A program made the position numbers and the translations under genes. This document shows, piece by piece, positions 35,754 to 46,129 of a DNA stretch of 64,000 bases. Source of the DNA: Neonectria sp. B-13 (taxonomy: Eukaryota > Ascomycota > Sordariomycetes > Hypocreales > Nectriaceae); assembly GCA_002682825.1 (NCBI GenBank), contig NOKP01000008.1:1351595-1415594 (forward strand), in the 5' to 3' direction. Numbering within the stretch: position 1 is the stretch's first letter; each line of letters starts with the position of its first letter. The notes beneath the pieces are model-generated. The model had not been told where the DNA came from. It made no database searches and worked only from the letters and a program-made list of their open reading frames with translations.

Positions 35754-38572
35754 ATGTCCATTCGCCAGCTCCCCAGCGAAGTCGTCGACAAGATCAAGTC
35801 CTCCGTTGCCGTCACCTCCCTCAAGGCCGTTGCCTGCGGCCTGCTCGCCAATGCCCTCGATGCAGGCGCCTCCAAAGTAAACATCTCCATCGACTACAGC
35901 CGTGGCAACTGCATCGTCGAGGACAATGGATCCGGCATCTCGCCTGACGAGTTCAGCCATGCCGGCGGCATCGGGAAGCTCCACCGTACGCCATCCCCAG
36001 ATCCGATTGGGATGCGAAAGCGAAACTTCCAGGCCCTTGCATGCTACTGTACTAACAGCTGCCGTGGACAGACACGTCACGGTTCCCAGCTAGAGCTACC
36101 GTCCATGGCAATCATGGCGACTTTCTGGCATCGCTAGCAACTCTCTCCTTGCTGTCAATCACTTCCCGTCATCAGAGCCACCTTTCACATAATTCCATTT
36201 CCATCCACAACTCCAAAGTCCTCGCCAGGAATCTTCCCGCACCTCCCGATCATCGTCTTGTCAACTTCGACCATGGAACCAGGGTCATTGTCCGAGACCT
36301 ATTTGGCTCAATGCCTGTCAGAGTCAAGCAGCGAGCTGCCGTGACCGAGCGGTCAACTCTTGACAAGGAATGGTCACATCTGGTCCGAGAGGTAGTGGCC
36401 TTGCTGCTTGCTTGGCCAACCGGAGTCACCGTCTCGCTGAAGAACACTGTGACACAGCGTGAGCTTCGATTCCGACCGGCGGAGAAATCGGACGTGGTAT
36501 CCCGAACATCGAGGCTGCTCGCCCAGGCCGCCCTCGCAGACTCGAGTGATCCAGACCTGTGGGTTCCCATTTCGGCATCAGCAGGATCCATCACTGTTCG
36601 AGGTTGCATCTATGTGAACCCAGTCCCAACGCGTCGATCCCAGTTTATCAGTCTAGGCATCCACCCCGTTATCAATGAGTTCGGCACCGACGTCCTTTAT
36701 GAGGAGACCAACAGGGTCTTCCAGAACTCAAGTTTCGGGATTGTCGACGGAGACGAGAACCAGGCGCGAGATTCTCCGAAGCTTGAAGGCTTTACAGGCA
36801 AGGAGCTTCGGAGTCGCAAGGGAATCGACAAATGGCCCATGTTCTACTTTAAGATTGCAGCCACAGGTTACACTGATGTTGATGCCGTCAACAAACTGAA
36901 CACCCAAGGGCAGTCCCTCACAGGTATTCTTGACTTGTTGAAAGCAACTTGCTATGGATTCCTCAAGAAGCATCACTATCGTCCGAGAAGAGTTCATCTA
37001 TCCCCAGATGAGTCGGTGTTCTCCACTTCGAAAACACTAAGCCGATCGAGGAAATCGTCTAAAAGACATCCAACTTCATCGTCTAGTAGTTCGAGAGCCA
37101 GCTCCGTTTCTCGGAGTCTCGCGCCAGAGGTGACCCAGATAAGAGGTGATAGCCCGTTCGATGGCTGGCATCGCGTCAAGATGGGGAAAGCCGCACCACT
37201 CAATGATCCAACGAAGATCCTTGAAATGCAGAGAGAGGAGCCGCGAGCCCCTCTACCACCCCCCCTGGTTGGTGAGGGCGGTAGACTATTGCGCAAACCA
37301 TTTGACGAGCCATCTCCCGAACCCGAAGACGTGTCAAGGTCTTCATTTACATTCAACACAGTCGTTGATTCCGAAAACGGCCTGCCTTCAGTTAACCCCA
37401 ACTCATCAGACAACCCGAAAACAGTTGCTGAACAACGCATGCACTTCGATGGGCAACCTAAACAACAGCCGAGCAAGTGGCTTCGAAGTGTCATCCAGTC
37501 ATATGAAAACCCCGTTTTCGAGACCACCTGCTCCTCGATTCCTAGGATAGGCGACACGGATGCGCCCTCGCACCACTGCAGCAAGGGCGGAGATGGCGGC
37601 GTCAACTTCGATGCTGCGTCCATGAAGCTAGCAAGCAGGGTATCGCGAAATGCCCTGGCTCAAGCCACGCTGATATCGCAGGTCGACCGCAAGTTTATCC
37701 TCGTCAAGTTGCCGCTGGAAGATGCGACGCCCGGGGATCTACCTGTAAAGAAGTGCAGCTCTGCCTTGGTCATGCTTGACCAGCACGCTGTAGATGAGCG
37801 CTGTCGGCTCGAGGACCTGATGGTAGGCTACTTCACCCACGACATGCTCAGTGGCCACACCACACCTAATCTCGAAGTGCTCGCGCGGCCGTTGGTCTTC
37901 GAGGTGTCTTCGAAAGAGCATGATCTCCTGGAACAACACCGCGATCATTTCGCCGCTTGGGGAATTGTCTACAATCTCGCTCCTATGCTGAAACCAGCAT
38001 CGCAATGCTGCAAGGTCGTCGTTACCGGCCTGCCGCCAAGCATACTAGAACGCTGCCGCCAGGAACCTCGCCTCATGATCGAACTACTCCGCAAAGAAAT
38101 CTGGCGCATCGTCGACGAAGGCGTTCCCCCGCGGCTGCGGGCCTTGAGCTCCCAGACGCACGCACCCTGGATCTCGCGCTTCCACGGCTGTCCCAAGGGC
38201 ATACTGGAGATGCTCCATTCTAGAGCCTGCAGAAGTACGTCCTCCCCTCTCATTCCTTGAACGAAGTCGCTGATAATTGCCCGCACAGGCGCCATCATGT
38301 TTAACGACCCGCTCGACAACGACGAGTGCGCGCAGCTCCTCTCCCGCCTGTCGCGGTGCGCGTTCCCGTTCCAATGCGCCCACGGACGGCCGAGCATGGC
38401 GCCGCTGGTGGATCTCGGGGCCGGCGGTGGGTTCGGGCGCTGGCAGGAGAACGGGAGTCGGGGTGACGGAGTCAAGTGGGGAGAGTGGATGGCGGAGTCT
38501 GCGATTTCAGACAGAGAGAAAACGATACCCGGCGTGAGTTTTGATACTAGGTGGGGAAGTGAAAGGCAATAG
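35754..38572 (+). CDS. MLH3: DNA mismatch repair / meiotic endonuclease MutL homologue Mlh3
   Basis: Three exons (35754-35985, 36072-38234, 38289-38572) encode 892 residues. The N-terminus is a GHKL ATPase domain: [24 protein letters not shown] at 33-39 and EDNGSGI. The C-terminus carries the MutL-gamma endonuclease: [12 protein letters not shown] from Asp647 fits DQHA(X)2E(X)4E, followed by ACRSAIMFND across the last intron and CAHGRPS, the expected metal-binding set. Mlh3 pairs with Mlh1, nicks DNA in mismatch repair and resolves meiotic crossover intermediates in the nucleus. Odd points: the ATPase Glu expected four residues before Asn33 is Gly29, and the usual GFRGEA motif reads GNHGDF. 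These may be a lineage feature. The linker (about 350-560) is disordered and poorly conserved. Confidence 0.92.
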
Positions 38573-39223
38573 AGCCATTTGCGTGGTATTGGGATTTATG
38601 GGATTTGAGAAAGTCATCTGGGGAGTCATGATGGTTGGAACGTGCTCTCAGTGAACATGCAAAAGTATCTTGGCGAGTAGTCATGATGACTTGGAACGTG
38701 CGCTCCGTTGAAGAATCCCCAGGGTGCCAAAGTCACCAATCGTAAGCCAGCTGTGTACGAGGACCAAATACGGAATATGTGTGTTTTTATTTGGAGTATT
38801 CTACCTATCCAGGTATCCAACGGCATAATAAATGCCAAACTCCTATCAAAACAGAATCGTAGCGGCGGACGCATCCAAGCGACGGCCGACAGTTCCAACG
38901 CCAAAGACCAAAGACGCGAAGCGTCTATACGACGTGGGCATGCGCTGCCCCATCCGCATGTCCCAGTGCCCGCAAAACGCCGATTGTTCCTATCCAACGC
39001 CGAGGTATCTGCTGAAACGATAACAAGAAAGCAGTCGCTTATTCTTGACAGGCAAGAGGGGGCAGACATTAGGGTGTATATATGCTCTGGTTCCGAGGTT
39101 GTCGTTCAATCGCTTCGTTTCGAGGTCGCTAGAAAGTGGTGGACCCTGGCCACGAAAACCGACGCGAGTACGACTTGGGAGAACAAGTTGGGAGGGATTT
39201 GAAATCGTATCAAATGTTGGAGA
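38573..39223. other. Convergent spacer downstream of MLH3
   Basis: 650 bp between the 3' ends of MLH3 (plus) and the LicD-family gene (minus). A near-repeat of about 28 nt occurs at 38627-38650 and 38681-38703 (TCATGATG-TTGGAACGTGC). A plus-strand frame at 38708-39202 has no domain. No other feature. Confidence 0.5.
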
Positions 39224-40298
39224 TCAGCTCACTTCCGCGCCAGGCGAGGGACGAACTCGGAGCTCCTGCTTTTTGCGCTCGACGGCTTCCAGGTGGCGGT
39301 GCGCCTCTTCTTCGGGATCCATCTTGACCCACTGCTTGATATCACGATCCCAATGGTGTCTGCAGATTGAGTTAGCCTTTCCGCAATGCAGATGAGGGGA
39401 AGGTTATTGCATAACAATGATGCATGGCAATAGCGACAACAGTAACGACGACAACACAACATGAACAGGAGCAAAACAAACGGAACAAAACATACCCTTG
39501 CCATTCTTCTGCAACCAAGCTCTTGGTTTGATACTCGTCGATGAGGATCATTTCAAAGTTGTAGGGGATGCGGGCCTTGACACCCTCGAACTCGGTAACG
39601 CGCATGGGCCACAGGTCCTGGCTCTTGTAGCGGTGCTTGTTCTTGCAGCTCCAGATGCCTGGGCGGTCGACCTCGCGCTCGCGGAGGACGGTGATGTCGA
39701 TATACATACCGTTGGACTGGTCGATCCAGCGGGCGTCAATGATGTTCATACCATCGCCACGGTCGAGATCGACGTGGTGGGGATTGACGTCGAGCAGGTA
39801 CGAGTTGGTAATGAGGTCGCCGGACTCGGGGTTGGTGTAGTTGTAGACGTGCTCGGTGCGGTTGAGGTTCTCGCCGAGCCACAGCATGGAGGTGTTGGTG
39901 AGCTGGACGTCGAGATCGTAGTCCCAGGGCATGATCTGGCCGTTCCACCACCAGCCGAGGAGGGTGCCGTGTGCCAACCACGTCTCGACGCCGAAGCTGT
40001 TCATGGTGCTGAGATAACTGCGGGCGAGGTCGCGGAGGACGAAGCGGTGCCGGGCGTAGGGGACTTTGCCGTCGAAGTATCGCTTATCATAGTGGCCGAG
40101 CTCCAACGTGCCGCCGGCCTCGTTGAAGTATTTGGGGGTTTTGGGCTTGTCCTTGCGGGGGGAGAGTAAGTCGCTGGCGTCGTCGGGGCTGACAAAGGGG
40201 TCGGCGATGGCGTCGCGAGGAAGAGAGCGGGAGGCGAGGACAGGCGTGGAGGCGAGGGAGGCAAAGCCCCAGAGGAGCAGCGACTTGAGGGAGGGCAT
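39224..40298 (-). CDS. Secreted/Golgi LicD-family protein (Mnn4-like phosphotransfer)
   Basis: Two exons (39496-40298 and 39224-39359) flank a 136-nt intron with donor GTATGT and acceptor CTGCAG; 312 residues. Residues 1-22 are a signal peptide or signal anchor, which favours this start over the in-frame Met at 40436. The LicD core includes YARHRFVLRDLARSYL, ETWLAHGTLLGWWWNG and the acidic motif MPWDYDLDVQL with Asp126, Asp128 and Asp130, the expected metal-binding residues. A second block reads DARWIDQSNGMYIDIT. The charged C-terminal tail (DPEEEAHRHLEAVERKK) is typical of the fungal branch. Family members act on secreted glycans; yeast Mnn4 is needed for mannosylphosphate addition. The exact substrate here is unknown. 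Confidence 0.85.
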
Positions 40299-42753
40299 CT
40301 TGGTTGTTGGCGGGTGCCGCAATAGCGACCGAGTGAGTGAGGAAGTTGGAGGAGGATTGGTTGAGTGTCGAAGCCGGCCGGGTGCGACTCGGAGCAGCGA
40401 ATGCGAAGTGAAGGGCCTCGAGATCGGTGACAGCAAGGTGAAGTGCTGCGAGGCGAAGTTCAGCGAGGCGATGTTGCTGCGATAGGATGCGAATGCCGTC
40501 GAGGCGTCGAGGGGTGGTGAATCAAGATTAAGCCCCTGTGCCAGTTGCCAGTGCCCAGTGCCCAGTGCCCAGCGTGCCAGTGACAGACAGTGCCGGGAAA
40601 GTCGACGGGGCAGCTAATTCGCCAGGAAAATTAAAAAGGGACAATTTTAGCACAGCGAATACCACACCCCTGACGTAAAATGAGAGCGGACGATATTTTG
40701 AATCTTAGAGTGCGAAAGGAGAGAGAAAAAAGACGACGAGCGAAGAAGTAATAGCGGTGACGAGGTGGAGAGACCGACAGCCCGGGAACTGGGAACGGGA
40801 AGGATGAATGATGATGGGAATAGGATCCTGCCGCGCGGACAAACCAACAGACAACGCTGTACGGAGTACGAAAGTGACGAAGTGACGAAGCACCACGCAC
40901 ATGCTGGGGTGACGGCCCGGGAGGGAGGCAGGCGATGAATCAGGATCGTTGGATCGATAAGTCTGGGAAAGCGCAGAAAGGGAAGTGGGCGGGAGGGTGC
41001 CCGGCACGCGCCTCCTTGCCTGAAGGGGTCAAGTGCAGGAGCAGGGCTGGAACAAGTCGCTGGGACCAGGAAGTACGTACCCCAGCTGTACGCGGACGGC
41101 GGTACGTAACTCTCTGGGCATCATCACCACTGCACTGGCATGCAACACGCCCGCATAACACGGCACAGGGTCACAGATTTGAAGTACTAGTCTATGTAAC
41201 TACCAACTCCGCCTCCTTTGTCCGATGCTCAGCTTCAGTCTCTCCGCTGGCTGCTTGCTACTAATACTACTACTACTACTACTGGCAGGCAACACTGGCT
41301 AGGTACCTCGGTAGCTGGCCTGAACTCACTAGTAGCATTGGTGCTCGTGCTATCCGTATCCGTACACAGCAATCAAAAGTCAGCCTTCACCTCTTGCTTG
41401 GCCTTTTCCCTTCCCTTCCCTCCCCAAACCACACCACACCACACCCCCGAAGGGCGACGTAATCTCGCCCCGCACCCAGTCTGCAGACTCCAGTTGCTGT
41501 CTCCTCATTCCTTCTTTAATGACAAGGGTCGCCGCAATGCTAATCAATGTTCCGACATGGGGCTATCAACACCTTCATTCACACAGCATTTAACCCCGTT
41601 CCCTTTGCCCCGGCTCTACCACGTACTAATTATCACCGGCGGCCCCGTCGCTACCCCGTTTCTGGAAAGCAGTCGTGTGCTGTGTCGCACTGATGGGCCA
41701 CTACGGACGGGCTGCGACGTCGCATGCAAAATGAAATGAGCCAAGGCCAAGGTGACGTACCCCTTCACTCAATTAGAGGTGCCCAGCAATGCCCAGCATC
41801 GCCTAGCAAAATTCAAGCACAACATAATACACAAGAAAACAACTCACTGTGAGACCACAAGACCGGTTCCCCCCTGGACCAGAGGCCTCCACTGTTTGGT
41901 GCACAACGCTGATTCTATCGTGAACTCAGTCAGTCCTGAACCCCTCATAAGCAGCCGCTAAGTTTACGTGTAACCACTAATAACCATCCATGCGGTGGTG
42001 TCGCCCGGCACGTCTGTACCGAGAAATGTGGTTATGCTTGTCTCAGACACTTTCACGGTTGACTTGGTTACCTGATTGAGTTCGGCTGGAGTTGATACAT
42101 AGCCAACCCCCTCAGTCTGTGTCAAGAACTATCCCAAGGAATAGCAAGCCAAGGGAAAACAGCAACCCTTGTACGGATAGTGGGAGCAGTTTGATCGACG
42201 ATCGAGCCGAGGGGTTACTGCACGTACGGTGTGTGACGATCCTACAAAGCATATGCCGTGTTGTACTTCCACGCCAGGCATGCGCCGCTTCTCTCGGAGC
42301 AGTCGCCGGCTCAGGTCTCTGATTGCTAAGTGAAGCTTGCAATTAACTTGTCCAGTATTTGCAGCTACATTTTGGAATCGCATAAATTCCAATTAATACC
42401 TCTTTGTTAGCATCACAGACTGGAGACAATGGTGACTTTGTCTCCGCCCACATTCCGTCAGCTTCAACCCTCCGTAAAAAAGCGGCGCCTGTATTGGAAG
42501 TGATCGCCGCCTTGCAAAGTAACACAGATTCTTCATCGGCGTACCACGACGAGCAAACAACCCAGTTAAATAAACTAAGGTAGGTACGAATGCTTCAAAG
42601 AAAAAGAAAAACCCCTCGCTTTTCTAGCCCGTTTAAGTGAGAACATGTTCGTGTTACACGCTGTCCGTTTTTGTCCAACCTGCTTGCATGGGTGAGGGAC
42701 AAAGCAGATAAAGGGCAAAAAAGATAATTCATGTGTTGATACACATGCGGCGA
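40299..42753. other. Intergenic with simple repeats
   Basis: 2.45 kb. Includes the LicD gene leader, a TGCCCAG-type heptamer run at about 40548-40580, a CTA trinucleotide run at about 41258-41283 and CA-rich stretches near 41430. Frames present are short and carry no domain. Base composition shifts from GC-rich to more balanced after about 41.7 kb. Confidence 0.5.
42717..42722 (-). terminator. Pol III terminator of tRNA-Asp copy 1
   Basis: Run of six T on the minus strand about 31 nt past the tRNA 3' end. Confidence 0.7.
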
Positions 42754-42825
42754 CTCTCCCGCCGGGAATTGAACCCGGGTCTCGAGCGTGACAAGCTCGC
42801 ATACTGACCACTATACTACGGAAGA
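42754..42825 (-). tRNA. tRNA-Asp (anticodon GUC), copy 1
   Basis: 72 nt, no intron. Acceptor stem TCTTCCG pairs with CGGGAGA (one G-T pair), discriminator G. A box TAGTATAGTGG, anticodon stem CGAGC/GCTCG with loop TTGTCAC giving anticodon GUC, T arm CCGGG-TTCAATT-CCCGG. The open frame over it (ACHARDPGSIPGGR in translation) is a well-known false-protein signature of this tRNA. Confidence 0.95.
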
Positions 42826-42944
42826 TGGATGGTTGTGAACAACCACTGTAGCACGGATTTCGATGTCAGGTGACCTGACAGTGATGCATATAAACCCCCG
42901 CCCGACCCTGACTCGAAAAAAAAAGGGTGTTGGCTGTTAGGGCC

Positions 42945-42951
42945 AAAAAAA
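42945..42951 (-). terminator. Pol III terminator of tRNA-Asp copy 2
   Basis: Run of seven T on the minus strand about 28 nt past the tRNA 3' end. Confidence 0.7.
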
Positions 42952-42979
42952 TCAATTTTCATGTGTAACACATGTGGCA

Positions 42980-43051
42980 CTCTCCCGCCGGGAATTGAAC
43001 CCGGGTCTCGAGCGTGACAAGCTCGCATACTGACCACTATACTACGGAAGA
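42980..43051 (-). tRNA. tRNA-Asp (anticodon GUC), copy 2
   Basis: Identical in its 72 nt to copy 1 and in the same orientation, offset by 226 bp. Upstream flanks (GGTTGT-ACAACCA near the 5' side, GGTCACCTGAC further out) and the downstream ATGTGT/ACACAT palindrome are also shared, so the two arose by a local tandem duplication. Confidence 0.95.
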
Positions 43052-43234
43052 TGATGGTTGTGTACAACCATTGTAGTGAGTTCATGGTCAGGTGACCGTA
43101 GACAGCATCTATAAACCAATTGTGGTCGGGATGAGCAGTGTTTGCAAACATGCCATCCAGTAGAAATATTTCCAACCTTACAAGGGTCACTGCTATTTTC
43201 TATTCTTTAATCGTGAAGCAATGCCCGTGAGCTT

Positions 43235-43597
43235 CTGCACTAATAAATCGACTGTACGTATAGGATGGCTCTGATAGGAGACGAAATTGCCGACGGACGG
43301 GTCGAGATGAAGATAGCATTCGAAATATTTAATTACCCGAAGCAGGATTGGATAAGCATGATTTTAGCGTCAAGTACTGGACGACGTTCCATGGCACTCA
43401 CCTGAAACCAGGCTGTTTCTTTCCCAGTCATCAATCCTTCTTCCCTGCATGAAAACATCCGCTTCAGCGATCAGAACCAACGCTTTCCGCTTATTTGCCG
43501 TGTCGAGAAGGCCTGTTAACTTGTGGTCCCAAACTGCCTCCGCGATGTACTCACACGGTTTGTTCAATACTCTGCCTAGATCAGGCTGAAGCCTTCA
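43235..43597 (-). pseudogene. AAA-ATPase gene relic
   Basis: An open stretch without start codon contains VLIAEADVFMQGR followed by DDWERNSLVS, matching the Walker B region (DEADVF) and the RNxLVS motif of fungal AAA-type ATPases. A donor-like GTGAGT follows SLVS, and about 60 nt further on a second block reads LLRVIKYFECYLHLDPSVGN, the expected next part of the domain (FLRxLEYFxGxLFLTTNRVG) with changed key residues. Walker A and the rest of the gene are absent, and the Walker B Asp reads Ala. I take it as a decayed fragment. Confidence 0.45.
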
Positions 43598-43970
43598 GAA
43601 CGATTTCCTTCAAGGCTGTGACTGTGAAAGGGCCCTGGACACACCGAAGCTGGACAGTCCGATGCCGGATAGTCCGATGCCAGACAGTCCGGTGATGAAC
43701 CATGGCAGAGGCCATAGTAGATTTATGGTAAGCAAAGCGAAGGAATAGACGAGAGAAAGAAGCCGTGAGACTGTTTTCGTATACGGTAGGAGACAGTGGG
43801 ACAGGGCTCAAGCGGAGCACACCCTCGGCCGAACAACGAGGCCCCGGTCCCAAAGTGACTACCTGGGTATGTATACTGATTGACGCAAGACTTTGAAGCA
43901 TGAAAGTTCACGAGAATATAGATATGCGAATGCCAGGGGTGCAATATACATGACACTAACACTACAGGCT

Positions 43971-44514
43971 ATGATCTTGTCCTCGGCTAGAGACTCATCA
44001 ACTAATTCAGACGACGACCGATCCGAAGTCCCGACCGGTGAGGTCAGCATTATAGAAGTCGTTAGCGACAATGGAGCGGGCAATGAGGCTGGTCTTCCGC
44101 TTTCTTGGAATGATTACACCAGGACTAAACTCCTCTTCATACGGCAGGAAGGCAGTGACTCTGCTCGACAAGGCAAACTTGAAGCCATTCAGGAGGTTCT
44201 CACAGAGGCCCTGGAAGATTCACTCACTTCCAAGGTGCTACTAATGAGGAGACCAAAAAGGTTGTCTACGGGATCGCAGACTTTTACACTGTTGGGCTTC
44301 CACCATGAGGCTGACCTGGTCCTCGAACAAATCACGCAAGCCCACATCGAGAAACTGGGGTTCCGAGGACAAGAAGACACAACGGCATGTGTTCCATACA
44401 GTGGAACTCTTAAACAGGTGCAATAGGCATCAAGACGCTCTGGGACTGTTGTCTCTTGCGCAGGGGGCAATGAAGGCCGAAACCCCACCTAGCTCTCGAC
44501 ACTCCCGGAGATGA
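43971..44514 (+). CDS. Small uncertain two-exon gene, unrecognised
   Basis: Exons 43971-44417 and 44464-44514 would give 165 residues. The 46-nt intron has donor GTGCAA and acceptor TTGCGCAG. Just before the proposed start, CTAACACTACAG looks like a branch site plus acceptor, so an upstream exon may exist. The first 40 residues are acidic and Ser-rich (SSARDSSTNSDDDRSEVP); the rest looks globular (GKLEAIQEVLTEALEDS, FHHEADLVLEQITQAHIEKL). No domain recognised. It ends 31 bp before an inverted-repeat element and sits among relics, so it may itself be a decayed fragment. Confidence 0.35.
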
Positions 44515-44545
44515 GCTCGGCGGAGGAAGAAGAGACCCAACGAGT

Positions 44546-44807
44546 ATGTAGTCAAGCTGACCCTACCCCCCTGAAGTCGGGCCGACCATACCTCTATAGG
44601 TCAGGTTGGATGAATTCTAGATTATGTAGTAGTTAAATAAAATCTTTTTAAAGCGAAGAAACTGGGTTAAGGCATAGCTCTGTGGTATACATGTTTATCC
44701 TATCTAAATATATGATCCACCTGACCTATAGAGGTATGGTCAGCCTGACTTGAGCGTGCAGGGCTCTGGTCGTGTCAGCCCGGGGGATAGGGTCAGCTTG
44801 ACTACAT
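44546..44807. mobile_element. MITE-like element with long terminal inverted repeats
   Basis: 262 bp. The left end ATGTAGTCAAGCTGACCCTA is an exact inverse of the right end TAGGGTCAGCTTGACTACAT. A second inverted pair lies inside: GACCATACCTCTATAGGTCAG at about 44583-44603 against its complement near 44720-44740. The centre is AT-rich, and there is no coding capacity. No clear target-site duplication could be read. This layout fits a non-autonomous DNA transposon. Confidence 0.75.
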
Positions 44808-44836
44808 TCAGAGGCAACACATCTAAATCTCTTTAA

Positions 44837-45235
44837 GATGCTGACGCATGTGTCAAAGCGGTCGATTTTGACGGTTCCATCCCCGCAGATGCTACTCAGT
44901 CATACATTTACTATCATTTCAACATGGCCCGTTCACACGTTGCTGCCAAAGACGCTGCCGTCGAATCTCCTCTTCTGGCCTTGATCAACTATTACGAGAA
45001 CAACCGAGAGCAGTTACCTATTCAGAACCACCGTACAAGAGGACAAGAGAGGTTTCAGTACATCGAGATGATGGAGGTGGTGCGGTTGAGCATACACCGG
45101 CGCATTAGCGAGTACGCAGTGAAATCCTGAAGATGGCATCATCAGAGTACTCGAGACTGTGCGGAACAAATGCCACTTCTCATACATCTTCGACGAAGGT
45201 CGGCCGTTAGGACAATTTTTGGGATTTCTGGTATA
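44837..45235 (+). pseudogene. Truncated, frameshifted gene fragment
   Basis: An open frame starts at 44837 right beyond the inverted-repeat element with no start codon (ACVKAVDFDGSIPADATQS) and continues through LLALINYYENNREQLPIQNH and RFQYIEMMEVVRLSIHRRI to a stop at 45130. Coding-like sequence then goes on in another frame (DGIIRVLETVRNKCHFSYIF, DEGRPLGQFLGFLV) to a stop at 45235. This looks like the 3' part of a gene that lost its front and suffered a frameshift. Family not recognised. A further short frame at 45435-45641 may belong to it. Confidence 0.4.
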
Positions 45236-46129
45236 ACCATCTGCCCCGGAAGGTTACATTTGGAGTGACGTTTGGTCGAAAAAAACTAGAAGACGCGCAT
45301 GAGAAATGGAGCGAGTTGTAGATAACGCTTTACTGTAGAATAAGGATTGGAAGAGCAGGTCTAAAAGTGAGCATACATCTTACGATAAGACGTTCAAAGA
45401 GGATGAACTGCTACTTTTATTAGGCTCCTCTGAAATGTGGTCCTTCTTGCACACCACTTGGCGACGCCGTTTTGACTCCAATCTCGACGTGGTCGCGGAG
45501 CTCGTTCAGGCTGCTCGAATAGAGTTCATTTCGGCAAGGGCGTTATGCTTGACGTGGATAGAAGTATCATGCATGTATAAATATTGTTGCTTGGAAGCTC
45601 AGACTGACGTGGCCTCGAAGCCGAGTACTATTTATTCATGAGCCTCAGTCCTGCTTGCCTGGGAACCTGTCACCATCCTTCTTGCGGTGATAATTGGTGT
45701 ATCAACGCAGATGCAAAGTGTAGTGACAGACGCCAATGTGTTGAGCAGTAAAGAACAGGCTCTTGCCATGTACCTCCGGCCGCTAACCATGATTCTCTCG
45801 GAAATAGATTAGGTGCCGCATCACGGTCTGAGTCCCACCAAGAGAGCCGAGGGAACCGAGCTAGTCCGCCTCTTTCCTCCCAGGTTCCGTCTTGGGTTTC
45901 TTGTTCTGGCGCCCGACATTCGACGATAAGGAACTTTTTCTCATGCAATTGTCAAAGTAACGGGTATGTGCTCCCAGCTTCTTTCCAGGAGTGCGGATGA
46001 ACTTCACTCAAAATATTCTTGCACACCATCAGCAGGATGAAGTTGTCTTACACCTTGTGCCCGAATGAGGTGGGAATATTTGTGGCGTTACCTGGCGGGA
46101 GCTTCACGCCCAAGTTTCCGGCTTGGCGA
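45236..46129. other. Intergenic between two gene relics
   Basis: About 0.9 kb with only short frames (45435-45641 plus, 45670-45948 minus), none recognisable. Possibly decayed coding sequence. Confidence 0.4.

Noticed and set aside
36994..37623. 209-codon minus-strand frame
   Set aside because: Lies antisense within MLH3 exon 2 with no features of its own.
38530..38560. GTGAGT...ACTAG in the MLH3 tail as an extra intron
   Set aside because: It would be only about 17 nt, too short to splice; the frame continues to a stop at 38572 anyway.
39498..40169. 223-codon plus-strand frame
   Set aside because: Antisense of the LicD-family exon; repetitive Val/Ala/Glu/Asp composition.
42575..43190. Minus-strand frames containing ACHARDPGSIPGGR
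   Set aside because: This peptide is the translation of the tRNA-Asp gene, a common false protein in databases.
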